Part shown: piece after piece, positions 8,260 through 16,430 of the stretch
How the letters are laid out: every line of letters starts with the position of its first letter
Position numbering within the stretch: the first letter of the stretch is position 1
NCBI RefSeq assembly: GCF_900230185.1
Contig: NZ_OCSR01000002.1
Location: 1,736,001 to 1,800,000, forward strand
Source of the DNA: Burkholderia sp. OK233
GTDB taxonomy: Bacteria > Pseudomonadota > Gammaproteobacteria > Burkholderiales > Burkholderiaceae
Length of the DNA stretch: 64,000 nt
Reading direction: 5' to 3'
The notes under the pieces: model-generated
What the model was told of the DNA's origin: nothing
What the model saw: the letters and a program-made list of their open reading frames with translations, nothing else
The model's database searches: none
Position numbers and translations under genes: made by a program

Positions 8260-9273
8260 TCACTTGACAGCCGCCTTCGCCTGTTCCGGCTGCGCGGTCC
8301 TGCCGCTTTTCTTTTTCTTTCCATGTTTCGAAGAAATGTCGTACGCGACGGCGAGAACGATGATGCCGCCCTTGATGATCTGCTGCAGATACGACTGAAT
8401 GCCGAGCAGGTTCATGATGTTGCCGAGGAAGCCCATGATGAATGCGCCCGCCAGCGTTCCTATCGCCGTTCCGATGCCGCCTGAGAAGCTGGTGCCGCCG
8501 ATGATTGCAGCCGTCATCGCGTCAAATTCGAAGCCGATGCCTGCATTGGGTAGACCCGCATTGACCCGCGACATGTAGAGCACGCCGGCGAGCCCGACGA
8601 GTGCCCCGTTCAACAGGAAGGCCATCATCTTGATGCGATTGATTCGAATGCCTGACGCACGCGCGGCTTCCTGGTTTCCGCCAATAGCGTAGATGTAGCG
8701 ACCGAGCCGCGTATGGTTCAGCAGATACCAGGTCAGCAACGCAATTAGTACGAGGAAGATGACCGGCGACGGAATGCCTAAGACTGCCCCCTGGCCCCAG
8801 CCGACGAATTTGTCCAGTTCGTAAATGTTCTGTCCGCTTGTCATCATCAGCGCCGCACCCCGGGCCGCTGTTTGCATCGCAAGGGTTGCAATGAAAGCCG
8901 GCGTGTTGAAGCGCGTGACTATCCAGCCGTTGACCAGCCCGCACGCTGAGCCAATCGCGATTCCGACCAGCATGGACGGCACAAACAAACCCGTAGCCTT
9001 AAAGAACATCACAGACAGCAGCCCCGAAAGCGCGAGCACGGAGCCTGCCGAAAGATCAATAAGGCCGCAGATGATTAACAGCGTCTGCCCAAAGGCCAGA
9101 ATCGTCGTAATCGAAATTTGCCGGGAAATGTTCAGGAAATTAGTCGCGGAAAGGAATACAGGGCTAATAATTGAGCTCACCACAATCATCGCCACCAGAA
9201 TCAGATAGATGCTGTACCTGCCGTTCGTCAGCAGCGTCCAGCGCCCGGGAAGGTTGCGCGTAGCAGTGTTCAA
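8260..9273 (-). CDS. Sugar ABC transporter permease (RbsC family), second importer
   Basis: A 337-residue inner-membrane permease with the RbsC-type pattern: CGLIDLSAGSVLALSGLL, NGWIVTRFNTPAFIATLAM and GGTSFSGGIGTAIGTLAGAF. About ten hydrophobic segments are visible and the C-terminus is short and lysine-rich. Its ATG overlaps the stop of the preceding ATPase gene by 4 bases (ATGA at 9270-9273), a sign of translational coupling. With the ATPase at 9270-10781 and the binding protein at 7203-8156 it makes a complete carbohydrate importer, independent of the one at 1-2600. Confidence 0.9.
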   Translation of the reverse strand: MNTATRNLPGRWTLLTNGRYSIYLILVAMIVVSSIISPVFLSATNFLNISRQISITTILAFGQTLLIICGLIDLSAGSVLALSGLLSVMFFKATGLFVPSMLVGIAIGSACGLVNGWIVTRFNTPAFIATLAMQTAARGAALMMTSGQNIYELDKFVGWGQGAVLGIPSPVIFLVLIALLTWYLLNHTRLGRYIYAIGGNQEAARASGIRINRIKMMAFLLNGALVGLAGVLYMSRVNAGLPNAGIGFEFDAMTAAIIGGTSFSGGIGTAIGTLAGAFIMGFLGNIMNLLGIQSYLQQIIKGGIIVLAVAYDISSKHGKKKKSGRTAQPEQAKAAVK

Positions 9274-10781
9274 TTTTCGTCTCCACCAATTGTTGCCAGG
9301 CGCATGATTCCTTCCTGGCTGAATTCAGGCTCTTTCAGTTCTCCACTGATTCGTCCGTTGGCCATCACATAGATGCGGTCGCAGATTGCAATCAGTTCCG
9401 ACAGTTCTGACGAAATGACAATGACCGCTCTTCCTTCCTGGGCCAATTCAAAGATGATTTTGTAGATTTCGAATTTCGCGCCGACGTCGATGCCGCGCGT
9501 GGGCTCGTCGAGAATCAGGATGTCGGGCTCGCAAAGTATCCATTTCGCGAGCATCACCTTTTGCTGGTTCCCCCCGCTGAGCAACCCGATTTGCGTATTG
9601 AAACTCGGTGCCTTGACCTTCATCCGCTTGCTGGCGCCGTCAATCAGCCGCCTTTCGGTTTTCGCGTCCCGATAGCCCCGCTTGAAAAACTTCTCGAGCG
9701 AGACGAGACCCGTGTTTTCTGTGATGCTCCGCATCGGCACAATGCCGTAGCGCTTCCGGTCTTCAGATAGCATCGCGATTTTGAGTCGGATCGCATCCTG
9801 AACCGACCGGATGCGAACCTGCTCCCCGTGCACGTGAATTTCTCCCGTCGTGTACGGGTCAAGGCCAAACACCGTACGAACCACTTCAGTGCGTCCCGCG
9901 CCCATCAGGCCGGCGAGGCCGATGATTTCACCCTTGCGGACGTTGAAGGTGACGTTCGAAAACCGCTCGTCGTCGCCTAGCCCTTTGACCTCGAGCGCCG
10001 TGGCACCCACCTTGCGCTCCGGCTTTTGCGGATAGACGTTATCGAGCTTCCGGCCGACCATCATCTGAATGATGGTTTCGATGTCGATCTCACTGGCGCG
10101 CCGCGTCGCGACGTGGCTGCCGTCGCGGATGACGGAGATGTCGTCGGCAATTCGATAGAGTTCGTCGAAGCGGTGCGAGATATAGACAATTCCCGCGCCC
10201 TTTGCTTTCAGCTCAGCGATTTTCTTGAAGAGGACATCGACCTCTTTCGACGTGATCGCGGACGTCGGCTCATCGAAGATGATGATGTTCGCCTCGCGCG
10301 AAACCGCCTTCATAATTTCGAGCATCTGGAGGTCCGACACGCTCAGGTCCTTGAGCTTCGTGTCGGGGCGGTAGTGCAGACCCTCTCGCTCGAGCAGCGC
10401 CTTCGCATCCGCATAGACTTTTTTCCAGTTAATCGAACCGAAACGCGTTCTTGGCTCGTCGCCAAGAAACAGCGATTGCGCGACGGTGATTTCGGGAATG
10501 TAGTTGAGCTCCTGCGTGACCATCGAGATCTTCAGTCGCCGCGCGGTCGCTGGGCTGTCAACTGTGACCTTCCCACCATTGACGAATATCTCGCCAGCGT
10601 CCGGCTGGTAAATGCCGCTGACGATTTTCATCAGGGTCGACTTGCCGGCTCCGTTTTCGCCGCAAATCACGTGTACCGAACCCTTCCGAACCGCGAAGCT
10701 CATGTCTCTCAGAGCGATTACGCCCGGAAACCGTTTCTCGATTCCGCGCAGCTCCAGGATTGGTGTGTCTCCCATCTTCAT
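9270..10781 (-). CDS. Sugar ABC transporter ATP-binding protein (duplicated ATPase, RbsA type)
   Basis: A 503-residue protein with two ATPase domains. The first carries GENGAGKST (Walker A), VTQELNYIP (Q-loop) and IIFDEPTSAIT (Walker B); the second has the degenerate GLMGAGRTEV loop typical of the C-terminal half, LLSGGNQQKVMLAKWI (signature) and LILDEPTRGIDVG. The start at 10781 (MKMGDTPILELRG) is chosen because upstream in-frame residues do not resemble the family. First gene of the second operon; regulatory motif copy B lies about 120 bases upstream. Couples ATP hydrolysis to uptake through the permease at 8260-9273. Confidence 0.92.
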   Translation of the reverse strand: MKMGDTPILELRGIEKRFPGVIALRDMSFAVRKGSVHVICGENGAGKSTLMKIVSGIYQPDAGEIFVNGGKVTVDSPATARRLKISMVTQELNYIPEITVAQSLFLGDEPRTRFGSINWKKVYADAKALLEREGLHYRPDTKLKDLSVSDLQMLEIMKAVSREANIIIFDEPTSAITSKEVDVLFKKIAELKAKGAGIVYISHRFDELYRIADDISVIRDGSHVATRRASEIDIETIIQMMVGRKLDNVYPQKPERKVGATALEVKGLGDDERFSNVTFNVRKGEIIGLAGLMGAGRTEVVRTVFGLDPYTTGEIHVHGEQVRIRSVQDAIRLKIAMLSEDRKRYGIVPMRSITENTGLVSLEKFFKRGYRDAKTERRLIDGASKRMKVKAPSFNTQIGLLSGGNQQKVMLAKWILCEPDILILDEPTRGIDVGAKFEIYKIIFELAQEGRAVIVISSELSELIAICDRIYVMANGRISGELKEPEFSQEGIMRLATIGGDEN

Positions 10782-10903
10782 CGCCTTATATCTGTGTACA
10801 AGGAAAGGCTGACAACCCACTCGGCAAGGAGCACCTGGGCAGAAGGTCGGGCCAGCGCAGCTGGCATCTCGACGTTGCTCAACCATGAACACACTCTACA
10901 CGC

Positions 10904-10935
10904 CAGAAGTTATAAGTGCAACATTGATGGTTTAT
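10904..10935. promoter_or_regulatory. Operator-like motif, copy B
   Basis: CAGAAGTTATAAGTGCAAC (10904-10922) differs at only two positions from the block at 2797-2815 and continues with TTGATG, shared with copy C. It lies about 120 bases upstream of the second ABC operon. The gene-free stretch 10782-11224 otherwise holds only copy C and the leader of the SIS gene. Confidence 0.5.
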
Positions 10936-11100
10936 CTTTACCAGTACGCACAAGCCGTTTGTTTGTGTTTTCAGATTGGACGGCTGATGCGATTCTGCGG
11001 CTGATCCGAGCTGCAGCGGCCTATTTTAGCGTTGCATGCTTCGAAAACCCAGCATCCGTCGTACCAGGGTATGTCCTAAAGAATATGGTGCAACTCAACC

Positions 11101-11126
11101 ATAGTTACAAGTTGATGTTATAGTTG
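11101..11126. promoter_or_regulatory. Operator-like motif, copy C
   Basis: ATAGTT occurs at 11101-11106 and 11120-11125, the same 19-base period as in copy A. The segment 11103-11123 matches 2807-2827 at most positions, including the final ATGTTATAG. It lies about 100 bases upstream of the hexuloisomerase-like gene and on the other side of the intergenic region from copy B. Confidence 0.48.
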
Positions 11127-11224
11127 GCTCAACACCTTGACGTTTTCCCGTCCGACAGGTGAAGCGGCAAAACGAGAAGAACAGTTTCCGGGCGCCGGAC
11201 TCCATCAACTTGACGCGAGCGACC

Positions 11225-11800
11225 ATGACCGATTTGACACAGCTGGAGATACCCAGGCTGACGAGCGACATCCTCGGTGAAATCCAAGCCTCGCTGCAGG
11301 GCGTAAATTCCGCTGAGCTTGATGCGCTGGTCGCCGAAATTGAGCGTGCACCAAGGGTGTTCTGCCTCGGAGCTGGCAGGTCCGGAATCCTTCTGCAGGC
11401 GTTCTGTATGAGGCTGAATCACTTGGGATTCGAAGCGTATATGGCAGGCGGTTTGCCTTGCCCCCCGGTCGAAGCCGACGACCTGATCATCGTGGCTTCC
11501 GGCTCAGGAGAAACGCGGAGTGTTTCTGCGGTGCTTGAACAGGTGCGCTCGGCGGGCGCGAGAGTTGCGCTGTTCACCGCGCGGCGCTCAGGCGGCCGCT
11601 CTATGGCGGCAGATGTGGTCGTGATAATTCCGGCCCCTACCGGCTTGGTGAATCGCGAACATCCGCAGAATCTTCAACCCATGCGAACGCTGTTCGAACA
11701 GGCTTTTTTTCTTCTGTGTGAGGCAATCGTGTGTTGGCTGAAGATGAAGAAGGGCATCGGTGAGGACGAAATGGCTCAGCGCCATGCGAATCTTGAGTGA
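11225..11800 (+). CDS. 6-phospho-3-hexuloisomerase-like SIS-domain protein
   Basis: A 191-residue single SIS-domain protein. It resembles HxlB/PHI throughout: CLGAGRSGILLQAFCMRLNHLGFEAY (phosphosugar-binding loop), IIVASGSGETRSV, IPAPTG, QPMRTLFEQAFFLLCEAI and the C-terminal RHANLE with the conserved His. HxlB interconverts 3-hexulose-6-phosphate and fructose-6-phosphate in the ribulose monophosphate pathway; no hexulose-phosphate synthase gene is visible here, so in this regulon it more likely isomerises a ketohexose phosphate from a polyol. The ATG at 11225 gives the usual family length; an in-frame GTG at 11159 would add 22 residues. It is divergent from the second ABC operon and shares the putative operator set. 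Confidence 0.83.
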   Translation: MTDLTQLEIPRLTSDILGEIQASLQGVNSAELDALVAEIERAPRVFCLGAGRSGILLQAFCMRLNHLGFEAYMAGGLPCPPVEADDLIIVASGSGETRSVSAVLEQVRSAGARVALFTARRSGGRSMAADVVVIIPAPTGLVNREHPQNLQPMRTLFEQAFFLLCEAIVCWLKMKKGIGEDEMAQRHANLE

Positions 11801-11817
11801 CGCGCACGCTATTTCCT

Positions 11818-11863
11818 AGCCCCGCTCTTCGGGGCTGCCCGGCACGCGTTGCGCGAGCCGGGC
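11818..11863. terminator. Two hairpins between convergent genes
   Basis: AGCCCC/GGGGCT (11818-11836) and GCCCGGC/GCCGGGC (11837-11863) are adjacent inverted repeats between the plus-strand SIS gene and the minus-strand mlaA-like gene. No long T-run follows, so termination may be weak or bidirectional. Confidence 0.5.
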
Positions 11864-11879
11864 GCCTGACTCACATCCC

Positions 11880-12887
11880 TTATTGGACTGCTGGCGTCGC
11901 TTCTTGCGGTTTCTTGTCCGACGGTGCTGTTTGCGGTGCCGGTGCAGGCGTCATTGCGCCCGACGCGGCAGCAGGCGCCGCTGCTGGGGCGTTCATTGTG
12001 TCGCCTGCTGGGTCGGTGTAGTTCGGTGCGCCTGCCGGGGTGCCTGCGGCGCTTCCTGAGGCCGCGTTCGGAGCTTCCGGTGCGTCGCCCGGGTCAGCGT
12101 AGTTCGGTACGCCCGACGGGGACCCAGCCGCGGCCCCCGAAGCGCCCGTGGCGGGTGCGGCGGCGCCGGAGTCGTCCTGGTCGTCGTAGTTCGGGAGCGG
12201 CGCGGCGTTGTCGCCGGTTCCGCGCAGGCGCGCCTTACGCTGCTGGGTGTAGGCGTCGCGAACAAACGAATACTTGTCGAGCGCGGCCTGTTGCAGCAGG
12301 CTGGATGCGCCCAGCAGATCGGAACGCACGCTCACGAACTGCAGCACGTACAGCGGATTGCGTACCGCCGGCTCAATGTAGTTCAACGGGTTGAACTTCA
12401 CGTCCACGATCAGGCCCATGCTGTCGCGTACCGTGCTCGGACCAAACAGCGGCAAAACCAGGTACGGGCCCGACGGGATGCCCCAGTGGCCCAGCGTCAA
12501 ACCGAAGTCCTGGTGGTGTTTCGGCAGGCCGGCCGGCGTCGCCCAGTCGAGCAGACCGCCGAGTCCAAAGGTCGAGTTGAACGCGAAACGCACGAGGTCT
12601 TCGGTCGCGTCGGTGATATTCAGTTGCAACAGGTTGTTGGCGGCGTTGGTCAGGTCGCCCAGATTCGAGAAGAAGTTGCTCACCGCCGTACGCAACGGCT
12701 GCGGTGTCACCTTCTGGTAACCCTTGGCGACCGGGACGGCGACGAAGCGGTCCACACCGTCGTTGAAATTGAAAATCACGCGGTTCGCCGGCTCGAACGG
12801 GTCGCCGGGCTTGCGGTCGGGGCCGGTCGCGCAGCCAGAGATCAGACCGGTGGCGGCCAGCGCCAGCACGGTGGTTCGCAGCTTCAT
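11880..12887 (-). CDS. MlaA/VacJ-family lipoprotein with Pro/Ala-rich C-terminal extension
   Basis: A 335-residue outer-membrane lipoprotein: leader with lipobox (GLISGC), then the VacJ domain with DPFEPANRVIFNFNDGVDRF, GDLTNAANNLLQ, FNSTFGLGGLLDWAT and LGHWGIPSGPYLVLPLFGPSTVRD. MlaA proteins remove misplaced phospholipid from the outer leaflet of the outer membrane. The domain ends near residue 240; the rest is a low-complexity Ala/Pro/Gly tail with three spaced PNY[D/A/T]D repeats, not part of the family. The start at 12887 has AAAGGAATATAAGT upstream. It follows hpnN by 2 bases; with hpnN and the MlaC-like hpnM opposite, the locus looks like a lipid-trafficking unit for hopanoids. The frame stays open far upstream but that stretch is antisense-like within hpnN. 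Confidence 0.9.
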   Translation of the reverse strand: MKLRTTVLALAATGLISGCATGPDRKPGDPFEPANRVIFNFNDGVDRFVAVPVAKGYQKVTPQPLRTAVSNFFSNLGDLTNAANNLLQLNITDATEDLVRFAFNSTFGLGGLLDWATPAGLPKHHQDFGLTLGHWGIPSGPYLVLPLFGPSTVRDSMGLIVDVKFNPLNYIEPAVRNPLYVLQFVSVRSDLLGASSLLQQAALDKYSFVRDAYTQQRKARLRGTGDNAAPLPNYDDQDDSGAAAPATGASGAAAGSPSGVPNYADPGDAPEAPNAASGSAAGTPAGAPNYTDPAGDTMNAPAAAPAAASGAMTPAPAPQTAPSDKKPQEATPAVQ

Positions 12888-12889
12888 AC

Positions 12890-15505
12890 TTATATTCCTT
12901 TGTGCTTCACGCGACGTTGGCGCGGCTTGCCCATCAATACGGGTTGGAACACCACCGCGCCAATCAGCGTGCAAAACAACGAGAGTGCCAGCAAGCGTCC
13001 CATACTCGACGTCCCCGGATGGTGCGACAGCCAGAGGCTGCCGAACGCTGTCGCCGTAGTCGCTGCGCTGAACAGCACGGCATGCGTGAGGCTTGACTGT
13101 AAAAGGCTGGTCTGGCCATGGCGCCACGCCATGACGAAGTAAATCTTGAATGCTACGCCGACGCCCAGCATCAGGGGCAACGCAATGATGTTCGCGAAGT
13201 TCAGCGGCATGCCGAACACCACGCACAACTCCAACGTTACCAGCGCGGACACCAGCAGCGGAACCAGGGTGCGCAGCATATCGCTGAGCCGCCGCAGCGC
13301 AATCCACAGCAGGATTGCAATCGACAGCAGAGCCCAGCCGGCGGCCTGCAGGAACGCCTTGATGATCGTGTCCGCGGAATTCAGGATCGAAATCGGGCCG
13401 CCGATCGCGTTCGGCTCCGCTTTCTTCACCGAGTGGACGAAGCCGGCGAGCATCGCGTCGTCGTTCGGATCGGTGCCGGGTTTGACCTTCGGCGCGATAT
13501 CGACCAGCGCGCGGCCGTCTTTCGAGACCCAGCTCGTGGAAATCTCCTTGGGCAGGTTGTCGCGCGTAATCTCGGTCGGCTGCAGCAGATCCGCCAGTTG
13601 CTTCAGCGCGATGCGCAGCGGCTCGGACATCGCGGTTTCGGCGCGGTCGCGCGTGGCGGCGTCGGCGGCAGCCAGCTTTTGCAGCGTCGTGGACAGGTGT
13701 TTGGCTTCGGCGGCGCCTAGGCCCGGGTGGTCGTCGGCGGCGAGCGAGAGCTGGTTCGACGCGCGCTTCAACGCGGCAACGCGCACCGCGTCCGTGGCCT
13801 GAGGCGCGGGCTGCTGCTGCAGGGCGGGCAGCAGTTGCTGCGCGGCGCTTGCCACCAGCATCAGCTTTTGCTGTTGCTCGGTCGGGATGAAGGTGCTCAG
13901 CGTGGTCACGCGGCCCACTTCCGGTAGCGTGCGCAGACGTGCGGCCTTCTGGTCCGCATCGGCAAGCGTGGGCGCCAGCACATGCACGTTGTTGACCGCG
14001 GCTTCCGGCGAATCCTTTAGCGACAGCAGCGTCGCCATTGATTCCGTATGCGGGTCCTTCAGATGCAGCGGGTTGAAGTCGAAGCGCAAATGCGTCAGCA
14101 AAGGCGCCGCGCCGATCACGACAATGAGCGTTCCGATCAGCACCGGTTTGCGGTGACGATCGAGGAAATCGTCAACGGGCGCGAGTTGCTTAAAGCCAGG
14201 CGAAGCGGGCTCACCCGGCGGGTTGAAGAATTTCAGCAGCGCCGGCAGCAGCGTCATGTTGGTGAAGTACGCGACGAACATGCCGACGCCGGCGATCTCG
14301 CCCAATTCCGACACGCCGCGATAAGCCGTCGGCAGGAACGAGAAGAAGCTCAGCGCGACCGCCACCGCCGCGAGCGTCAGCGGCACGCCGATGCTGTGTG
14401 CGGTATGCATGAGGGCGGCGGAAAGACGGTCGTCGCGATTGCGCTCCTCACGATATTTGACGCCGAACTGCACGCCGAAATCGACCCCGAGCCCGACGAA
14501 CAGCACCATGAAGGCGACCGAAATCATGTTGAGCGCACCGACCATCAGCAGGCCGAGCGCCGCGGTGATCGCGAGCCCGACGAACAGCGTGATGAACACG
14601 GCGAGGATCATGCGGCCCGAACGCAGCGCCAGCCACAGAATGACCAGCACGACGATGAAGGTGCCGATGCCGTTGAGCACGGCGCCGTCCTGGACCGACG
14701 CGAATTCTTCGTCCGCGAGCGGCTGTTCGCCGGTCAGGCGGACCGTGGCGCCATAGCGCGCATCGAGGTGCAGCGAGGCGGCGGTGTCGCGGATCGCTTT
14801 CGACGCGGTCGCGCCCGGCTCCAGCGCGTCGTAGTTCACAACCGGCTGCACCGTAACGAAGGCGCGCGCCGGATCCGTGGCGGCGCTCCTGTCGACCAGC
14901 GCGCGCCACGAGAATGCCGCCGACTGGCCGGCCAGCACGCGGTCGAGCGTGGTTGCGCTTTGCGACAGCAAATGGCTCATGTCGGCCAGCTTCACCTGAC
15001 CCAGTTGCAGCGGCAGCAACAGGCTCGTGGTGAGCGTGCCGGCGAGGCCGGTCAGGCTCGGATCGTGCGCGAGGGCGTTGACGAGCGGGCGGGACTGAAC
15101 GAGCTGCGAGGTGGTGGACAGCACCTCGTTGATCGACGGGAACAACAGACCATTGTGTTCGAAGAACGGACCGCCGGCGGGCTGCGAGACGGCGACGAAT
15201 TCCTTCGGATCGGCTTTGAGCGCCGCGGTCAGGGCATTGGCGGCGGCGTCGGCAAACTCCGGGGCACGGGCTTCGACCACCACCAGCACGGTTTGACCGC
15301 GATCCGGGAAGGCCGCGTCCATCGCATTTTCGAGCGACGACCATTGCTTGTCGGTCTCGACCAGCTTGCTGATATCGGTGTTGATCTTGAAATTATGGGC
15401 AACGTAGAAGCCGCTCAAAACGGCGAGCACGAGCGACAGAGCGATGATCCGTAACGGATGACGCACCGAATAGGCGACGAGACGGACGATAGATGACTTC
15501 AGCAT
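12890..15505 (-). CDS. hpnN: Hopanoid transporter HpnN (RND/MMPL family)
   Basis: An 871-residue RND-type inner-membrane protein with the duplicated layout: a TM helix at residues 15-35, a periplasmic domain, a block of five to six TM helices (VVLVILWLALRSG, LFVGLAITAALGLL, VLFVGLGVDFGVQFGVKYREE), a second periplasmic domain after the segment with LDRHRKPVLIG, and a second TM block (LEMAL-type ALRRLSDMLRTLVPLLVSALVTLELC). HpnN shuttles hopanoids to the outer membrane in Rhodopseudomonas and Burkholderia. The ATG at 15505 matches the family N-terminus (MLKSSIVRLVAYSVRHP), although no strong ribosome-binding site precedes it. Translationally adjacent to the mlaA-like gene and divergent from hpnM across a 212-base promoter region. 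Confidence 0.92.
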   Translation of the reverse strand: MLKSSIVRLVAYSVRHPLRIIALSLVLAVLSGFYVAHNFKINTDISKLVETDKQWSSLENAMDAAFPDRGQTVLVVVEARAPEFADAAANALTAALKADPKEFVAVSQPAGGPFFEHNGLLFPSINEVLSTTSQLVQSRPLVNALAHDPSLTGLAGTLTTSLLLPLQLGQVKLADMSHLLSQSATTLDRVLAGQSAAFSWRALVDRSAATDPARAFVTVQPVVNYDALEPGATASKAIRDTAASLHLDARYGATVRLTGEQPLADEEFASVQDGAVLNGIGTFIVVLVILWLALRSGRMILAVFITLFVGLAITAALGLLMVGALNMISVAFMVLFVGLGVDFGVQFGVKYREERNRDDRLSAALMHTAHSIGVPLTLAAVAVALSFFSFLPTAYRGVSELGEIAGVGMFVAYFTNMTLLPALLKFFNPPGEPASPGFKQLAPVDDFLDRHRKPVLIGTLIVVIGAAPLLTHLRFDFNPLHLKDPHTESMATLLSLKDSPEAAVNNVHVLAPTLADADQKAARLRTLPEVGRVTTLSTFIPTEQQQKLMLVASAAQQLLPALQQQPAPQATDAVRVAALKRASNQLSLAADDHPGLGAAEAKHLSTTLQKLAAADAATRDRAETAMSEPLRIALKQLADLLQPTEITRDNLPKEISTSWVSKDGRALVDIAPKVKPGTDPNDDAMLAGFVHSVKKAEPNAIGGPISILNSADTIIKAFLQAAGWALLSIAILLWIALRRLSDMLRTLVPLLVSALVTLELCVVFGMPLNFANIIALPLMLGVGVAFKIYFVMAWRHGQTSLLQSSLTHAVLFSAATTATAFGSLWLSHHPGTSSMGRLLALSLFCTLIGAVVFQPVLMGKPRQRRVKHKGI

Positions 15506-15717
15506 GTAGGCGGAGGTGGCCTTATCACGAGTGGTGTTTTTGACGAAAGTGCACAAGTATACAGAGCCGGAGCGACTCGGCTCCACTTCGGTAGCAAGGA
15601 CGACGCCCGGGCGGCGCGGCTGGGGCGGGAACGCAATGTCGGTATACTGGTCTATCCTGCTTTCGCTACGGGCGTGCGAGCCTGCCGGCGCTTACTTCTT
15701 GGGGTTTTGGCGAACGT

Positions 15718-16323
15718 ATGAAACGTTACCTGTCTGCTTTTCTGGCTGCGGCCGTTGTGTCCACTGCGGCCTATGCGCAAAGCGCGCCTGATGCGGTGGT
15801 GAAGGGTGCCGTCGAAGGCACGGTGGCCGCGATGAAGGCCGATCCGCAGGCGCGCGGTGGCGATATGGCGAAGATCACCGAGCTGGTTCAAACGCGCTTC
15901 GTACCGGCTACCGATTTTCAGCGGACCACGCGGATCGCGGTAGGGAAGGCATGGAGTACGGCGACCCCCGAGCAGCAGAAGCAGCTCTATGACCAGTTTA
16001 CGTTGCTGCTGGTGCGCACCTACGCCGCCTCGCTGTCGCAGTTGCGGGATCAGGATGTGAAGTTCAAGTTCTTGCCCGTCAATGTGGCGGCCGGCTCCAA
16101 GGACCTGGTGGTGCAGTCGCACGTGATCAGCAATGGCGGCGATGATTCCATCGATTACCGGATGACCAAAGGCGCCAACGGCTGGAAGATTTACGACATC
16201 AACATGATGGGCGCCTGGTTGATCCAGGTGTATCAGACGCAGTTCGCCGATCAGATTTCCAAGGGCGGCGTGGATGGGCTGATCAAGTTCCTGACTGCGC
16301 ATAACGCACGAAGCGCGGGCTGA
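15718..16323 (+). CDS. hpnM: HpnM, MlaC/Ttg2D-family periplasmic protein
   Basis: A 201-residue secreted protein with a signal peptide (MKRYLSAFLAAAVVSTAAYA/Q). The mature part is a Tol_Tol_Ttg2-like domain: FVPATDFQRTTRIAVGKAWSTATPEQQKQLYDQFTLLLVRTYAASL, and the late segment GWKIYDINMMGAWLIQVYQTQFADQISKGGVDGLI, both typical of MlaC and HpnM. MlaC is a periplasmic lipid carrier, and HpnM is its hopanoid-cluster relative. It is read away from hpnN and is followed by a strong terminator, so it is a single-gene unit. The combination HpnM, HpnN and MlaA-like protein suggests a periplasm-spanning route for hopanoid lipids. Confidence 0.9.
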   Translation: MKRYLSAFLAAAVVSTAAYAQSAPDAVVKGAVEGTVAAMKADPQARGGDMAKITELVQTRFVPATDFQRTTRIAVGKAWSTATPEQQKQLYDQFTLLLVRTYAASLSQLRDQDVKFKFLPVNVAAGSKDLVVQSHVISNGGDDSIDYRMTKGANGWKIYDINMMGAWLIQVYQTQFADQISKGGVDGLIKFLTAHNARSAG

Positions 16324-16341
16324 CGTAACAGCGCAAAAAAG

Positions 16342-16379
16342 AAAAAGCGCGGTGGCAATCAGGCCACCGCGCTTTTTTT
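16342..16379. terminator. Rho-independent terminator after hpnM
   Basis: A long inverted repeat (GCGCGGTGGC / GCCACCGCGC) is flanked by an A-run on the left and T7 on the right. It can terminate hpnM on the plus strand and hpnH on the minus strand. Confidence 0.9.
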
Positions 16380-16430
16380 CTACCGAGCATGTACTTCATG
16401 GGGCGGACAAAACCGCCCCAGGCACAGCGC

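Noticed and set aside
12992..15454. Long plus-strand open frames antisense to hpnN
   Set aside because: They mirror the codon pattern of a clear HpnN protein, lack family motifs and ribosome-binding sites, and are rich in Arg, as expected for shadows in GC-rich DNA.
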